Source: Cytophagales bacterium
Lineage (GTDB): Bacteria; Bacteroidota; Bacteroidia; Cytophagales; Cyclobacteriaceae
Assembly (NCBI GenBank): GCA_017303795.1
Contig: JAFLBR010000006.1
Coordinates: 62,001-126,000 of the forward strand
DNA: 64,000 bases
Direction of reading: 5' to 3'
Part shown: positions 44,022-52,523 of the stretch, in pieces
Numbering within the stretch: the stretch's first letter is position 1
How the letters are laid out: every line of letters starts with the position of its first letter
The notes under the pieces: generated by a model
The model's input: only the letters and a program-made list of their open reading frames with translations
Told to the model about the DNA's origin: nothing
Databases searched by the model: none
Position numbers and translations under genes: made by a program

Positions 44022-45272
44022 TTGACATTTCACGAGTTTGGTTTTCATGCCCGATTGCTTGACGGGTTGGATGCCATGGGCTTTTCGAAAGCCACCCCCA
44101 TACAGGAGCAAGCCATTCCGGTTATCCTGAATAAGAAAGACCTGATAGCCTGCGCACAAACCGGCACCGGTAAAACAGCAGCATATGTGCTTCCTATTCT
44201 GCACAATATTGTGAGCAAAGAAAACACAACACTCAACACGGTTATTATTGCACCTACCCGCGAACTCGCGCAGCAAATTGATCAGCAGATTGAGGGCTTC
44301 TCGTACTTTTTGGGTGTGAGTTCCATTCCCATTTATGGGGGTGGCGATGGTGCCACGTGGGATCAACAAAAGCGTGCCATGGAAGGCGGAGTAGATATTA
44401 TCATTGCAACACCCGGCCGTTTGATTGCACAGATGGCGATGGGTACCATTAAGTTCGATCAGGTAGAGCATCTGGTGTTGGATGAAGCGGATCGCATGTT
44501 GGATATGGGTTTCTATGAAGACATCATTCGTATTATTAATGCACTTCCTCAAAAGCGACAAACACTTCTATTCTCGGCAACCATGCCACCAAAAATCCGA
44601 GGGCTAGCCAATCGTATTCTGAACAATCCGGAAGAAATAAACATAGCCATTTCAAAACCTGCAGAAGGAATTTTGCAACAGGCTTATGTGGTGTATAATG
44701 AGCAGAAGGAAAAATTGATTGAATCCTTACTCAAGGATAAAACCTTCAACAGCGTTATCATCTTTGCCTCAACAAAAGAGAATGTAAAGAAGTTGGATCG
44801 TAGCTTGCAGAAGTTGGGCATCCAATCAAAATCTATTCACAGCGATCTGGAACAAATTGAGCGCGAACATATTTTGCGAGAGTTTAAAAACAAACAACTA
44901 AGTGTGTTGATTGGAACCGATGTGTTATCGCGCGGAATTGATGTGGAAGGAATTGATCTTGTAATCAACTTTGATGTGCCGCCCGATCCGGAAGATTACA
45001 TTCACCGCATTGGTCGCACCGCACGGGCTGCTACAACCGGCACAGCTATTACCTTCATTAATGATCTTGATCAACGTAAGTTCTTTCGGATTGAAAGTAT
45101 GATTGGTAAAGAAGTTCCTAAAATCGCTTTACCTGCTGAGCTTGGTGTCGGGCCTGTGTACTCACCTGAAACCCGAAAGCATGAACCGCGAAACAACAAA
45201 AGCGGTGGCGGCAAAAAGAATTTTAAACGCAAACCTTTTCGAGGAAAGCAGGGGGGTAAGCCAGCACAGTAA
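44022..45272 (+). CDS. DEAD-box RNA helicase (RhlE-like)
   Basis: From TTG 44022 the protein has 416 residues; a TTG at 43989 is also open. It has the Q motif (GFSKATPIQEQAIPVI), motif I AQTGTGKTA, DEAD box VLDEADRMLDMGF, motif III SATMP, and motif VI HRIGRTARA. A basic tail (KKNFKRKPFRGKQGG) binds RNA. I prefer TTG 44022 because the family usually begins with TF-x-E-x-G-F. Its role is in RNA unwinding for ribosome assembly or mRNA decay. No ATG start fits in frame before the Q motif. Confidence 0.9.
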   Translation: MTFHEFGFHARLLDGLDAMGFSKATPIQEQAIPVILNKKDLIACAQTGTGKTAAYVLPILHNIVSKENTTLNTVIIAPTRELAQQIDQQIEGFSYFLGVSSIPIYGGGDGATWDQQKRAMEGGVDIIIATPGRLIAQMAMGTIKFDQVEHLVLDEADRMLDMGFYEDIIRIINALPQKRQTLLFSATMPPKIRGLANRILNNPEEINIAISKPAEGILQQAYVVYNEQKEKLIESLLKDKTFNSVIIFASTKENVKKLDRSLQKLGIQSKSIHSDLEQIEREHILREFKNKQLSVLIGTDVLSRGIDVEGIDLVINFDVPPDPEDYIHRIGRTARAATTGTAITFINDLDQRKFFRIESMIGKEVPKIALPAELGVGPVYSPETRKHEPRNNKSGGGKKNFKRKPFRGKQGGKPAQ

Positions 45273-45381
45273 TTTACTGGTAATTCATTGCAACAAAGAA
45301 ATCGCTAACGCACAAAGGTTGCGTTGAATTGATTCATGAAGATTGGTGTCTTTGTGACTTAGTGGCAATAAAATCCCATTT

Positions 45382-46719
45382 CTATTTCTGAATCATCCGC
45401 TTAATCATCTCAGTATAGTATTGACCAAAATGGGGGCCGACCCAATTCATGGTAGTTACTTCTTCGCGTAAGCTGGTTTCGTAATGTTCATCTTCGGTAA
45501 TGTAGCCTGTGTAACCTCCGTTAAAACTGGTTATGATAATCTGTTTGTTGAATTGCTTTGCATAGGCTTCTAAATTTTCATTTACAAAAACTTCGCCCGA
45601 AAAATCGCAGGGTGTTCCGATTAACAAAACATCACCAAGTTGCAAGCAGGTAAGTTCGCCTTGCAACGGTTGAAGCGCTGATGCAAACATCCAATTGCGC
45701 AGTTTATAATCTTTATTCAACCGAAGTTGTGCCGCGCCATATTCAATTGGAACTTGAATGGATTTTATGTCCGTAACACTTAATACTTGTGTCTGAGCTT
45801 CTAATGTTTTGCCCGCAAGAATTTTACCAGCTTGTTCGGCCCGATCAAATTCAGTTTCGGTAATGCCGGCCAACTTATGGCTGCCTACCATACCGGCCAT
45901 AAACATTGCGTAGTTACCTTCAACTTGTTCTATGCTTTGAATTAAAGCTGCTGGATAATCACCCGATAAAGCAGTACTTTTTTTATTGATGCTGGTGGCA
46001 TGTGCACTGAAGGTTATCAGGTACGCATGTGTACTATCAACCCGCGAAAATTTTAGCCCGCGTAACTCGCCATCATAAGGATTACCAGGCTTAAGTCTGT
46101 TAGTTGCATAACTATGCGCATCAGCTTGCCAATACGATATATGCGAAGCTTTCAGATCGTTTCGAATACTTTTTATTCGAGTAGCAATGGCTGCTGCTGT
46201 TGTTTGTATCCAGGTATCATGATAAGCACCCACAGCAAATTGTGCAGCCCAGGCCGGATGCCAACCGCCTAAACCATTATGGGTATGAGTGGCTCCGTAA
46301 AAAATAAACGTAGGTTTATCCGTTTTAGTCAGCTGACTTTCAAGATCTGCCTTTAATGCAGGTGGAAAGATGAGTAGATCGGCACTTAACAAAATAGCTT
46401 CCGAACTTCCATTATCAATAACAATTGCACGCACGAATAATGAATCGTGAACACTTTCAAACTTCGGTCTGGGCCGATAGCCCGCCATAGGCATTGGGTA
46501 ATCGGGTGTAATGTTCACTTTTCCCCAGGCAGTTGAAAATGATTGAGTAGGATAGACGGCTGGCTTGAGTGTATCCAGCTTCGCCATCATGCGAGTATAA
46601 AAGTTCTGATTCTTTAAGGGCGTCCGGTCAATCCGGCCAACGGTACAGAAAAACGCAACACCAAAGATAATTACAAACACTCCTAGCCTGAACAACCATT
46701 TGCGCAGGCCCTTACTCAT
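45382..46719 (-). CDS. Neutral/alkaline ceramidase-like hydrolase
   Basis: The 445-residue protein has an N-terminal membrane anchor (LFRLGVFVIIFGVAFFCTVG). The neutral ceramidase N-domain fold is marked by KVNITPDYPMPMAGYRPRPK near 68, ILLSADLLIFPP, and GATHTHNGLGGWHPAW with metal-binding His residues near 148. Ceramidases split the amide bond of ceramides; Bacteroidetes often make sphingolipids. It is translationally coupled to the OmpA/PD40 gene (stop and start share a base). Confidence 0.83.
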   Translation of the reverse strand: MSKGLRKWLFRLGVFVIIFGVAFFCTVGRIDRTPLKNQNFYTRMMAKLDTLKPAVYPTQSFSTAWGKVNITPDYPMPMAGYRPRPKFESVHDSLFVRAIVIDNGSSEAILLSADLLIFPPALKADLESQLTKTDKPTFIFYGATHTHNGLGGWHPAWAAQFAVGAYHDTWIQTTAAAIATRIKSIRNDLKASHISYWQADAHSYATNRLKPGNPYDGELRGLKFSRVDSTHAYLITFSAHATSINKKSTALSGDYPAALIQSIEQVEGNYAMFMAGMVGSHKLAGITETEFDRAEQAGKILAGKTLEAQTQVLSVTDIKSIQVPIEYGAAQLRLNKDYKLRNWMFASALQPLQGELTCLQLGDVLLIGTPCDFSGEVFVNENLEAYAKQFNKQIIITSFNGGYTGYITEDEHYETSLREEVTTMNWVGPHFGQYYTEMIKRMIQK

Positions 46720-48794
46720 TATTTTTCAATGATGGTAAATTCTGTTCTGCGATTAAGCTGACGATTAGCTCGGGTCTTATTATCTGCAATGGGTTTATCT
46801 GGCCCATAACCGGCTACGATAATGCGGCTCTCTTCAATGCCAGCATTTACAAGATGTTTTTTCACCGCTTGTGCCCGTCTTTGGCTAAGCCCTACGTTGT
46901 ATGCATGCGATCCAAGGTTATCAGTATGACCACTGATCTCTACTTTAATAGATGAAGATGTTTTCATAATCTGTTCGAGGTATAAGATATCCTCGAATGA
47001 TTTGGGCACATCACTATCGTGACCAAAATAAACATTTAATGTACGCTTATAATTAACTGCAATCTTATCCAGATAGATGGTATCGGTTAAGGCGGTGTTC
47101 ATGCCCGGCCCAAACAAATAAGTAGAAGCGTAGGGTATATGCTCCTGACTGGATACTAAAAGTTTGTAGCGTTCTATTCCGGTGGTTTTGTTATTTACCT
47201 GCGCAAAGTAAGTACCGGCTTTTGTTTCGGTAAGGTTAAGATCGGTGCCGGGTGCAGTAAGTTTTGCTTTTACCTGCGAAAGTGGTTTGCGAGTATCGCC
47301 TTCGGCAACATAAATGGTTAAGTCAATGCGTGCCGGAGTAAGCGGTTTCTCTGCAACATCTGGCTTAGTCTCAGGTTTCGTTTCAGGCTTTACTTCAGCT
47401 ATGGGGCGACCACCAAATAAAGGCATCTGGTCTTCCATAGCCAACACGGCATCAGTAAAATCAGGTTGTGTGTAGGCCGGTTCTTTCCAATTGCTGATGT
47501 CAATCTTATAAATGTCTTGTTCACCAATGCCTTCTGGGCGCACGGATGAGATGTAAGCAAAGTCTTCATTGCGCGTAAGAACAATGTAAATGTCATTCTC
47601 TACGGAGTTAATCGGATAACCCATATTGATTGGTTTTTCCCACAGATCTTTTTCGGCATTGTACGCACTGCGATAAATATCCATATCGCCCATACCCGCA
47701 TGGCCATTCGAGCTAAAGTATAAATGTTTGCCGCTGGCCGATACATAAACGCCATCTTCGTCCATCTCGGTGTTTACGCTGCGGCCAAGATTCCGTGGTG
47801 TACCCCAACGGCCTTTTGCATCTTTTACACTTACGTAGATATCGGTACCACCATAACCACCGGGGCGATTGCTGGTAAAAAATAATTGCTTTCCATCTGC
47901 CGTAATGGTACCTGAGTTTTCGATGTACTCACTATTGATTTCAAGAATTTCTTTTGGATCAGTCCAGGAACCATCGGGTTTTAGAAAAGAAGCAAGTATA
48001 TCGCCACCATTGCTATCATGGTATAACAACATCTCTTTGCCATCGGGCGAAAGGTTAATACTGGCATTATGATAACTATTGTTGAGCGGGCCTGAAAGGT
48101 TACGGGCCGGAGTCCACTCGCTATCTACTTTCTTAGTAAAGAAAATTTCCTCGTAATATTCATTGTCTTGTGCTAAGCGATTATTCATGTTCTCTTCGGG
48201 CCTGCGGGTAGTAAACACCATAAACGTTTCATCTGCATTAATGGTGGGCGCATAGTCGGGCCATTCAGAGTTAATGCTATTGCTCAAGTGCGCGATCTTT
48301 ACATCAACTGGTTGGGCAATCATAATCTTGGCATTGTGGCACTCAAAGATTTTTCGGTTTACCTCGTTAATCTTTTTTGATTTTTCATAATCGAGCGAAC
48401 GTGCCAACAAGCGATTAAACCGATCGTACAATACAATGGCACTGTCAAACTTTTCTGAATAATGATAGGCTTGACCCAGGTAGAACAGAATATCCGGATC
48501 GATTTTAGGATCGAGTTGGTACGCTTGTTTAAAATATTGTAACGAAAGCTCTTTACGCACCGTAAGCATGATAGACCGGCCCGCCATAAACTGGGCTTTG
48601 GCATTTTTAGGATTAGCCTGCACGGCCAGCATAAAAAGTTCGGTTGCTACTTTGCGATGTTCATAATCAAAGATTTCCATGCCCTGCGCATAATACTGCT
48701 CTGAAAGGGCAGCAGGATCTTGCTGACTGAATAGGGGAAGTGAAAGGGCAACTGAAATCGTGATGGTAAAAAGGCGCCTGTAAACGTTAGCCAT
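46719..48794 (-). CDS. OmpA-family protein with TPR and PD40 propeller
   Basis: From ATG 48794 the protein has 691 residues with a signal peptide (LFTITISVALSLPLFSQQ). It has TPR repeats (about 25-140), PD40/WD40-like blades (about 175-420; DETFMVFTTRRPEEN, KQLFFTSNRPGGYGGTDIY, KHLYFSSNGHAGMGDMDIY), a beta-sandwich (about 490-570), and a C-terminal OmpA peptidoglycan-binding domain (VEISGHTDNLGSHAYNVGLS; RIIVAGYGPDKPIADN). This order resembles PorE of the type 9 secretion system. The upstream start to 48896 overlaps the previous gene. Confidence 0.87.
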   Translation of the reverse strand: MANVYRRLFTITISVALSLPLFSQQDPAALSEQYYAQGMEIFDYEHRKVATELFMLAVQANPKNAKAQFMAGRSIMLTVRKELSLQYFKQAYQLDPKIDPDILFYLGQAYHYSEKFDSAIVLYDRFNRLLARSLDYEKSKKINEVNRKIFECHNAKIMIAQPVDVKIAHLSNSINSEWPDYAPTINADETFMVFTTRRPEENMNNRLAQDNEYYEEIFFTKKVDSEWTPARNLSGPLNNSYHNASINLSPDGKEMLLYHDSNGGDILASFLKPDGSWTDPKEILEINSEYIENSGTITADGKQLFFTSNRPGGYGGTDIYVSVKDAKGRWGTPRNLGRSVNTEMDEDGVYVSASGKHLYFSSNGHAGMGDMDIYRSAYNAEKDLWEKPINMGYPINSVENDIYIVLTRNEDFAYISSVRPEGIGEQDIYKIDISNWKEPAYTQPDFTDAVLAMEDQMPLFGGRPIAEVKPETKPETKPDVAEKPLTPARIDLTIYVAEGDTRKPLSQVKAKLTAPGTDLNLTETKAGTYFAQVNNKTTGIERYKLLVSSQEHIPYASTYLFGPGMNTALTDTIYLDKIAVNYKRTLNVYFGHDSDVPKSFEDILYLEQIMKTSSSIKVEISGHTDNLGSHAYNVGLSQRRAQAVKKHLVNAGIEESRIIVAGYGPDKPIADNKTRANRQLNRRTEFTIIEK

Positions 48795-48888
48795 AACTCG
48801 GTTTAAGGTTGGGGTTTGGGATTCAACCTTAAAGGTATTGATTTTTTGGCTTTTGCTTCGACCTTGGCCTTGAGTCTCGGATCTTTTT

Positions 48889-49212
48889 TCAGGCACTGTG
48901 GCGGTAGTGTTCGGCCTCCCAGGTGTTCATCTTCTTTACCAAAGCTTCTTCCTGCTTGGTAAGCTCCGAAACTGCTGTAGTTTCTTCGGGAACAGAGAAG
49001 TAAAATTGAAGGCGATACTTAAAGATTAGCTTGCTGCCAATTTCGATTTTAAAATCGCGCAACGCTTTTGTATTGTCAATCCAATATAATAGTAGATCGT
49101 TTTCCGAATCGGCTGAGCCGGGTAAATAAAAGCGACTGTTGTGAGCAAGTTTTTGCATCACTGCTTCTTTAAATCCGGGCCGCCCGTTGATATATAATGT
49201 TGTCCAAGTCAT
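48889..49212 (-). CDS. Conserved small protein of unknown function (107 aa)
   Basis: The 107 residues have no signal peptide. They include RPGFKEAVMQKLAHNSRFYLPG near 11-32, a beta region KLIFKYRLQFYFSVPE, and a C-terminal helix EEALVKKMNTWEAEHYR. I do not recognise a named family. It precedes the OmpA gene on the same strand with a 94-base gap. It could be cytoplasmic. No function can be given. Confidence 0.68.
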   Translation of the reverse strand: MTWTTLYINGRPGFKEAVMQKLAHNSRFYLPGSADSENDLLLYWIDNTKALRDFKIEIGSKLIFKYRLQFYFSVPEETTAVSELTKQEEALVKKMNTWEAEHYRHSA

Positions 49213-49397
49213 AAAATAGATTCCTGTTTTACAAACCTTAAAAAATAAGATTAGGCTTAATAGGCGATAATCAGAACTTTAATTTGCTACCGGAGAAGAT
49301 TAAAAAATAAAATTCAGGTTGGTAGTTTCTGTTGTTTCAGGATACGCGATAGAATACGGAGTGAACGGGAAATGGTTACAATTTAGTAGTGTTATAA

Positions 49398-49613
49398 GTT
49401 ACTGGCTGCTGGTTGCTCGTTGCTGGTTTGTGAGGGAGTAATTCTGAGTGGCAAGTACTGGTAGATAGGTTGACGGATTCGTTTTTTGATTGTTTGATAA
49501 TAGAAGTAAACGATTAAGCCCGAACGAAGAATCCCCTGATTCGAAGTTAACAGACTCTTGAATAAGGAGATCCTTCGCGCCAACGCACCTTGCTAACGCG
49601 GCTCAGGATTTTG
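49398..49613 (+). repeat. Dispersed repeat, copy 1 (heptamer head plus body)
   Basis: Five seven-base units of type GTTRCTG open it (49398-49432). A body follows with GAGTGGCAAGTACTGGTAG, a run around TTTTTTGATTG, GAACGAAGAATCCCC, GAGATCCTTCGCGCC and a GCTCAGGATTTTG end. The inverted copy at 57087-57325 shares most of these words in the same order. It lies in a 782-base non-coding stretch (49213-49994); in 49213-49397 I see nothing recognisable. Confidence 0.75.
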
Positions 49614-49620
49614 TATAATA

Positions 49621-49816
49621 ATACTGAGTGACAAGTACTAGTTGCTAAGTTAATGCATACACTTGTGGCTTTACTGATAAGAGTTGTAAGTCACTAAACC
49701 CTAACGAAGAATCCCCTCAACCAGAGTTTTATAAATTAAGGTTTCTAAACAAACAGACCTTCAAATACGGAGATCCTTCGCGCCACGCGCTAAACCAACT
49801 TTGCTCAGGATTCTTG
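49621..49816 (+). repeat. Dispersed repeat, copy 2 (diverged, tandem to copy 1)
   Basis: It shares ACTGAGTGACAAGTACTAG, AACGAAGAATCCCCT, GGAGATCCTTCGCGCC and TTGCTCAGGATT with copy 1 at similar spacing, but with more differences. It follows copy 1 with an eight-base gap. No reading frame of note is present. Confidence 0.65.
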
Positions 49817-49825
49817 TCAGTGAAC

Positions 49826-49867
49826 CCTTTGCGCCAACGCACTTCCACAGCTTGCTTAGGGATCCGG
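49826..49867 (+). repeat. Partial third piece of the dispersed repeat
   Basis: CTTTGCGCCAACGCA, then GCTTGCTTAGGGATCC, parallels the right end of copy 1 (CTTCGCGCCAACGCA, then GCGGCTCAGGATT). The rest of the stretch to 49994 shows nothing clear. Confidence 0.4.
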
Positions 49868-49994
49868 TCACAACCCAAACCACCAAATCGGGTAGCTCTA
49901 TCCCAAAAAGGGAACAAAAATGGTTAGAATACTTTGAAATTTGGCTAAAGAGCAGGTTTAGCCCAGTGGCATGATTATGCTAGCAAGTGTGGGC

Positions 49995-50375
49995 ATGAAA
50001 AAGAAATTGGTAATTGGTGTATTCGAAAACGACTCGATCAACCGCTTTATCTACAAACGCATGGTTAAGTTGCAACCCAACACAGTGGATGCACACATTT
50101 TTGAAAATCATGACGAAGGTCTTGAGAAAGTACAAGACATTAAACCCGACATCTTGTTTGTGGATTTACACATGCATGGTGAACACTTAGGTGGTATTGA
50201 ATGGCTTAGAACCATGAAGATGGTTTTACCGCACACGCGCTTTGTAGCCATGACAACACTGGTGCAAAAAGATGATCGCGAAACTGCAATCAACGCTGGC
50301 TTTACCTTGTGTGTAGAAAAACCACTTCCATTTTACGATATGGAATTGTTGTTGAAGCAAGTCTCTGACAACTAG
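49995..50375 (+). CDS. Single-domain response regulator (receiver only)
   Basis: From ATG 49995 (MKKKLVIGVFEND) the protein has 126 residues. It is one receiver domain: acidic pocket FENDSIN, phospho-acceptor Asp57 in ILFVDLHMH, switch Thr in VAMTTL, and Lys in CVEKPLPF. There is no output domain. It may pass phosphate within a phosphorelay or bind a partner. An upstream ATG (49971) would add eight residues. A terminator follows. No cognate kinase is adjacent; two orphan kinases lie at 8845 and 54106. Confidence 0.87.
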   Translation: MKKKLVIGVFENDSINRFIYKRMVKLQPNTVDAHIFENHDEGLEKVQDIKPDILFVDLHMHGEHLGGIEWLRTMKMVLPHTRFVAMTTLVQKDDRETAINAGFTLCVEKPLPFYDMELLLKQVSDN

Positions 50376-50403
50376 GTTTTTCCGAAAGCGAGATTGAATA
50401 ACA

Positions 50404-50440
50404 AACCCGACTGCTTACCTCTAAGCAGCGGGTTTTCTTT
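50404..50440 (+). terminator. Terminator after the response regulator
   Basis: AACCCG pairs with CGGGTT, and CTGCTTA with TAAGCAG around a four-base loop (one unpaired A on the left arm). T-rich sequence follows. Confidence 0.85.
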
Positions 50441-50520
50441 TTATCAGGTGTTTGGCTTGCAGATGTAATTAATTCTAAACTATTTTTTGCATCTTCCACG
50501 CCAAACCAACTACAAACCAA

Positions 50521-51474
50521 ATGGCAACCACACTCGACAAACTATTGGGCATTGAATACCCTATTCTGGTTGCACCTATGTTTCTGATTTCCAACACCAA
50601 AATGATAATGGCTGCGTTGGATAGTGGTATTACTGCCGCCTTTCCGGCTCTTAACTACCGCACCGATAAAGAATTACGCGCTGCTATTGCAGAAATAAAA
50701 GCCCACACCAGCAAACCGTTTGGGGTAAACCTGATTGTAAATAAATCCAACTTCAAGTATAAAGATCAACTTAAAACATTGGTAGAACTTAAAGTTGATT
50801 TCATCATTACATCGTTGGGTAGCCCGCAGGAAGTAATTGAACAATGTAAACCAGCCGGTATAAAAGTTTTCTGCGATGTAATTGATCTTGACTATGCCAA
50901 AAAAGTAGAAGCGCTTGGCGCGGACGCATTAATTGCTGTTAACAATCAGGCCGGGGGCCATGCCGGAAAAATTTCACCTAAAGAATTGATTACGCTATTA
51001 ACAACGCATTGTACCATTCCGGTTATCTCGGCTGGTGGTATTGCTTTTGGCAAAGATATTAAAGAAGTAATGAGTTGGGGCGCAGCCGGAGTTTCGGTGG
51101 GTACCATTTTTATGGCCAGTGAAGAAGCACCTATCTCTGCTGACTACAAGCAGGCGTTAATTGATTACGGTGCGAAAGACATTGTGATGACTTCAAAGCT
51201 TTCGGGTTCGCCCTTAACGGTAATCAATACACCGTATGTGCAACAATTAGGCACCGAAGCAAATTGGTTAGAACGATTACTTCAAAAAAATAAAAGTTTA
51301 AAAAAATATGTAAAGCTGTTGATTGCCTGGAAGGGTATGAAACAAATTGAGAAAGCCGCCTTTGGTGCAACGTATCAAACGGTATGGTGTGCCGGCCCAG
51401 CAATTGAACACGTACACAACGTGCGCCCTATGAAAGAAATTGTAAAGCAGTTAACCTTAGATCATCAGCCTTAA
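50521..51474 (+). CDS. Nitronate monooxygenase (2-nitropropane dioxygenase family)
   Basis: The 317-residue FMN TIM barrel starts with LLGIEYPILVAPMFLISNTKM. It carries the family motif AVNNQAGGHAGKI near 140-152, and PVISAGGIAFGKDIKEVMSWGAAGVSVGTIFMAS near 167-200 binds the FMN phosphate. It oxidises alkyl nitronates (such as propionate 3-nitronate) to carbonyl compounds, a detoxification. The next gene is a methyltransferase 83 bases later, with heptamer repeats between them. Confidence 0.88.
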   Translation: MATTLDKLLGIEYPILVAPMFLISNTKMIMAALDSGITAAFPALNYRTDKELRAAIAEIKAHTSKPFGVNLIVNKSNFKYKDQLKTLVELKVDFIITSLGSPQEVIEQCKPAGIKVFCDVIDLDYAKKVEALGADALIAVNNQAGGHAGKISPKELITLLTTHCTIPVISAGGIAFGKDIKEVMSWGAAGVSVGTIFMASEEAPISADYKQALIDYGAKDIVMTSKLSGSPLTVINTPYVQQLGTEANWLERLLQKNKSLKKYVKLLIAWKGMKQIEKAAFGATYQTVWCAGPAIEHVHNVRPMKEIVKQLTLDHQP

Positions 51475-51480
51475 TCTAAC

Positions 51481-51557
51481 CACCAGCACCAATAACTAAA
51501 GTTTAACCACTAAGTACTAATGACTAACTACTAACGACTAAGTACTAACTACTAACC
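51481..51557. repeat. Heptanucleotide tandem repeat before the methyltransferase
   Basis: Eleven consecutive seven-base units fill 51481-51557. The last seven are all ACTAANN (51509-51557) and stop exactly at the ATG of the methyltransferase gene. Similar runs of ACTAANN units occur at 59323. The repeat takes up nearly the whole intergenic space. Confidence 0.8.
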
Positions 51558-52304
51558 ATGAACGAAAAAGCCCATTGGGAAAAACTGGCTCCCGAATACA
51601 ACACTGAAATCTTTGATGTATATGCCAGCGATAAATTCAAAAAGCTTCCACGCTACATAAAAAAACATACATCGTTAACCAAAACGGCTATCGACTTTGG
51701 TTGTGGTAACGGTAAATCATTTCCATATCTCGCACCAACCTTTAAAAGCGTGTTGGGTGTTGACATCTCCAAAGGCTTGCTAAAACAAGCTGCTGCGCGT
51801 AACTATAAAAATGTAACGGTAAAACCACATGATGTAACGCGCCCGCTTAAAGCACCAAAGGCCGACTTTGCTTTTTGTTGCAACGTAATCATGTTTCCTG
51901 ATCTGAAAAAAAATACGCTAGCGTTCAAAAACGTTGCCCGCTCATTAAAATCCGGTGGCACAGCTTTGTTTGTTTTACCTGCATTGGATTCGGCCCTTTT
52001 CTCATCGTGGCAACTGATACAACTGTATGCGCAAGAAGGAGTGAAGGCCACGGATATTCCATTGCATGAGTTTCATTACTTCAAAGGCAACAAACGCGAT
52101 CTGATACAAGGCATTGTTTATATCGACAAAGTACCCACCAAGCATTACTCCGCCAGTGAGTTAGAAGTTATCTTACCACAAGCCGGTTTCACCATTACCA
52201 AACTTGAAAAATTGGAATACGATTGGAGTACCGAGTTAGCAGCACCACCTAAAAATCTGGGGGCACCGTATCCGTGGGATTGGTTGGTGGAAGTGAAGGT
52301 ATGA
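51558..52304 (+). CDS. Class I SAM-dependent methyltransferase
   Basis: The 248-residue protein has the Rossmann SAM site AIDFGCGNGKSFPYLAPTF near 45-63. The acidic end of strand 2 (VLGVDISKGLL) and strand 4 (ADFAFCCNVIMFPDL) follow. YDWSTELAAPPKNLGAPYPWDW closes the protein. The substrate (small molecule or protein) is unknown. The start codon directly abuts the heptamer tract, so translation signals must lie within the repeat. Confidence 0.88.
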   Translation: MNEKAHWEKLAPEYNTEIFDVYASDKFKKLPRYIKKHTSLTKTAIDFGCGNGKSFPYLAPTFKSVLGVDISKGLLKQAAARNYKNVTVKPHDVTRPLKAPKADFAFCCNVIMFPDLKKNTLAFKNVARSLKSGGTALFVLPALDSALFSSWQLIQLYAQEGVKATDIPLHEFHYFKGNKRDLIQGIVYIDKVPTKHYSASELEVILPQAGFTITKLEKLEYDWSTELAAPPKNLGAPYPWDWLVEVKV

Positions 52305-52308
52305 ATAA

Positions 52309-52421
52309 GTTGCTGGCTTGTTGTTGCTGATTGCAAGAAGTAAGTTACAGGTTTCCAGTTGCCAGTGCCTTCTTAATCAAAACAAATTCAGAGTGGCAAG
52401 TCGCCCTTGTTTATTGATTAG
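52309..52421 (+). repeat. Partial dispersed repeat upstream of rhuM
   Basis: Nine seven-base units of GTTGCTG/GTTACAG/GTTTCCA type (52309-52371) are followed after 19 bases by GAGTGGCAAGTCGCCCTTG and TTATTGATTAG (52391-52421). This mirrors the start of copy 1. The last 31 bases recur at 53542-53572 with one mismatch, on the far side of rhuM. Confidence 0.7.
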
Positions 52422-52523
52422 CAATGATGACCTATGCAAGCAACTAGACCAGGAAGCCAGCAATAAATACTAAGCTCATTTGAAAACTCAACCGCGAAAG
52501 CGTACTTTACACCGTAGGCAAAA

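Noticed and set aside
49393-49917. Reverse-strand frames of about 60 residues in the repeat region
   Set aside because: They lie in the dispersed repeat, and the copies do not keep the frame, so they are not genes.
51481-51557. CRISPR array as an explanation of the heptamer tract
   Set aside because: The units are 7 bases with no spacers and no cas genes nearby.
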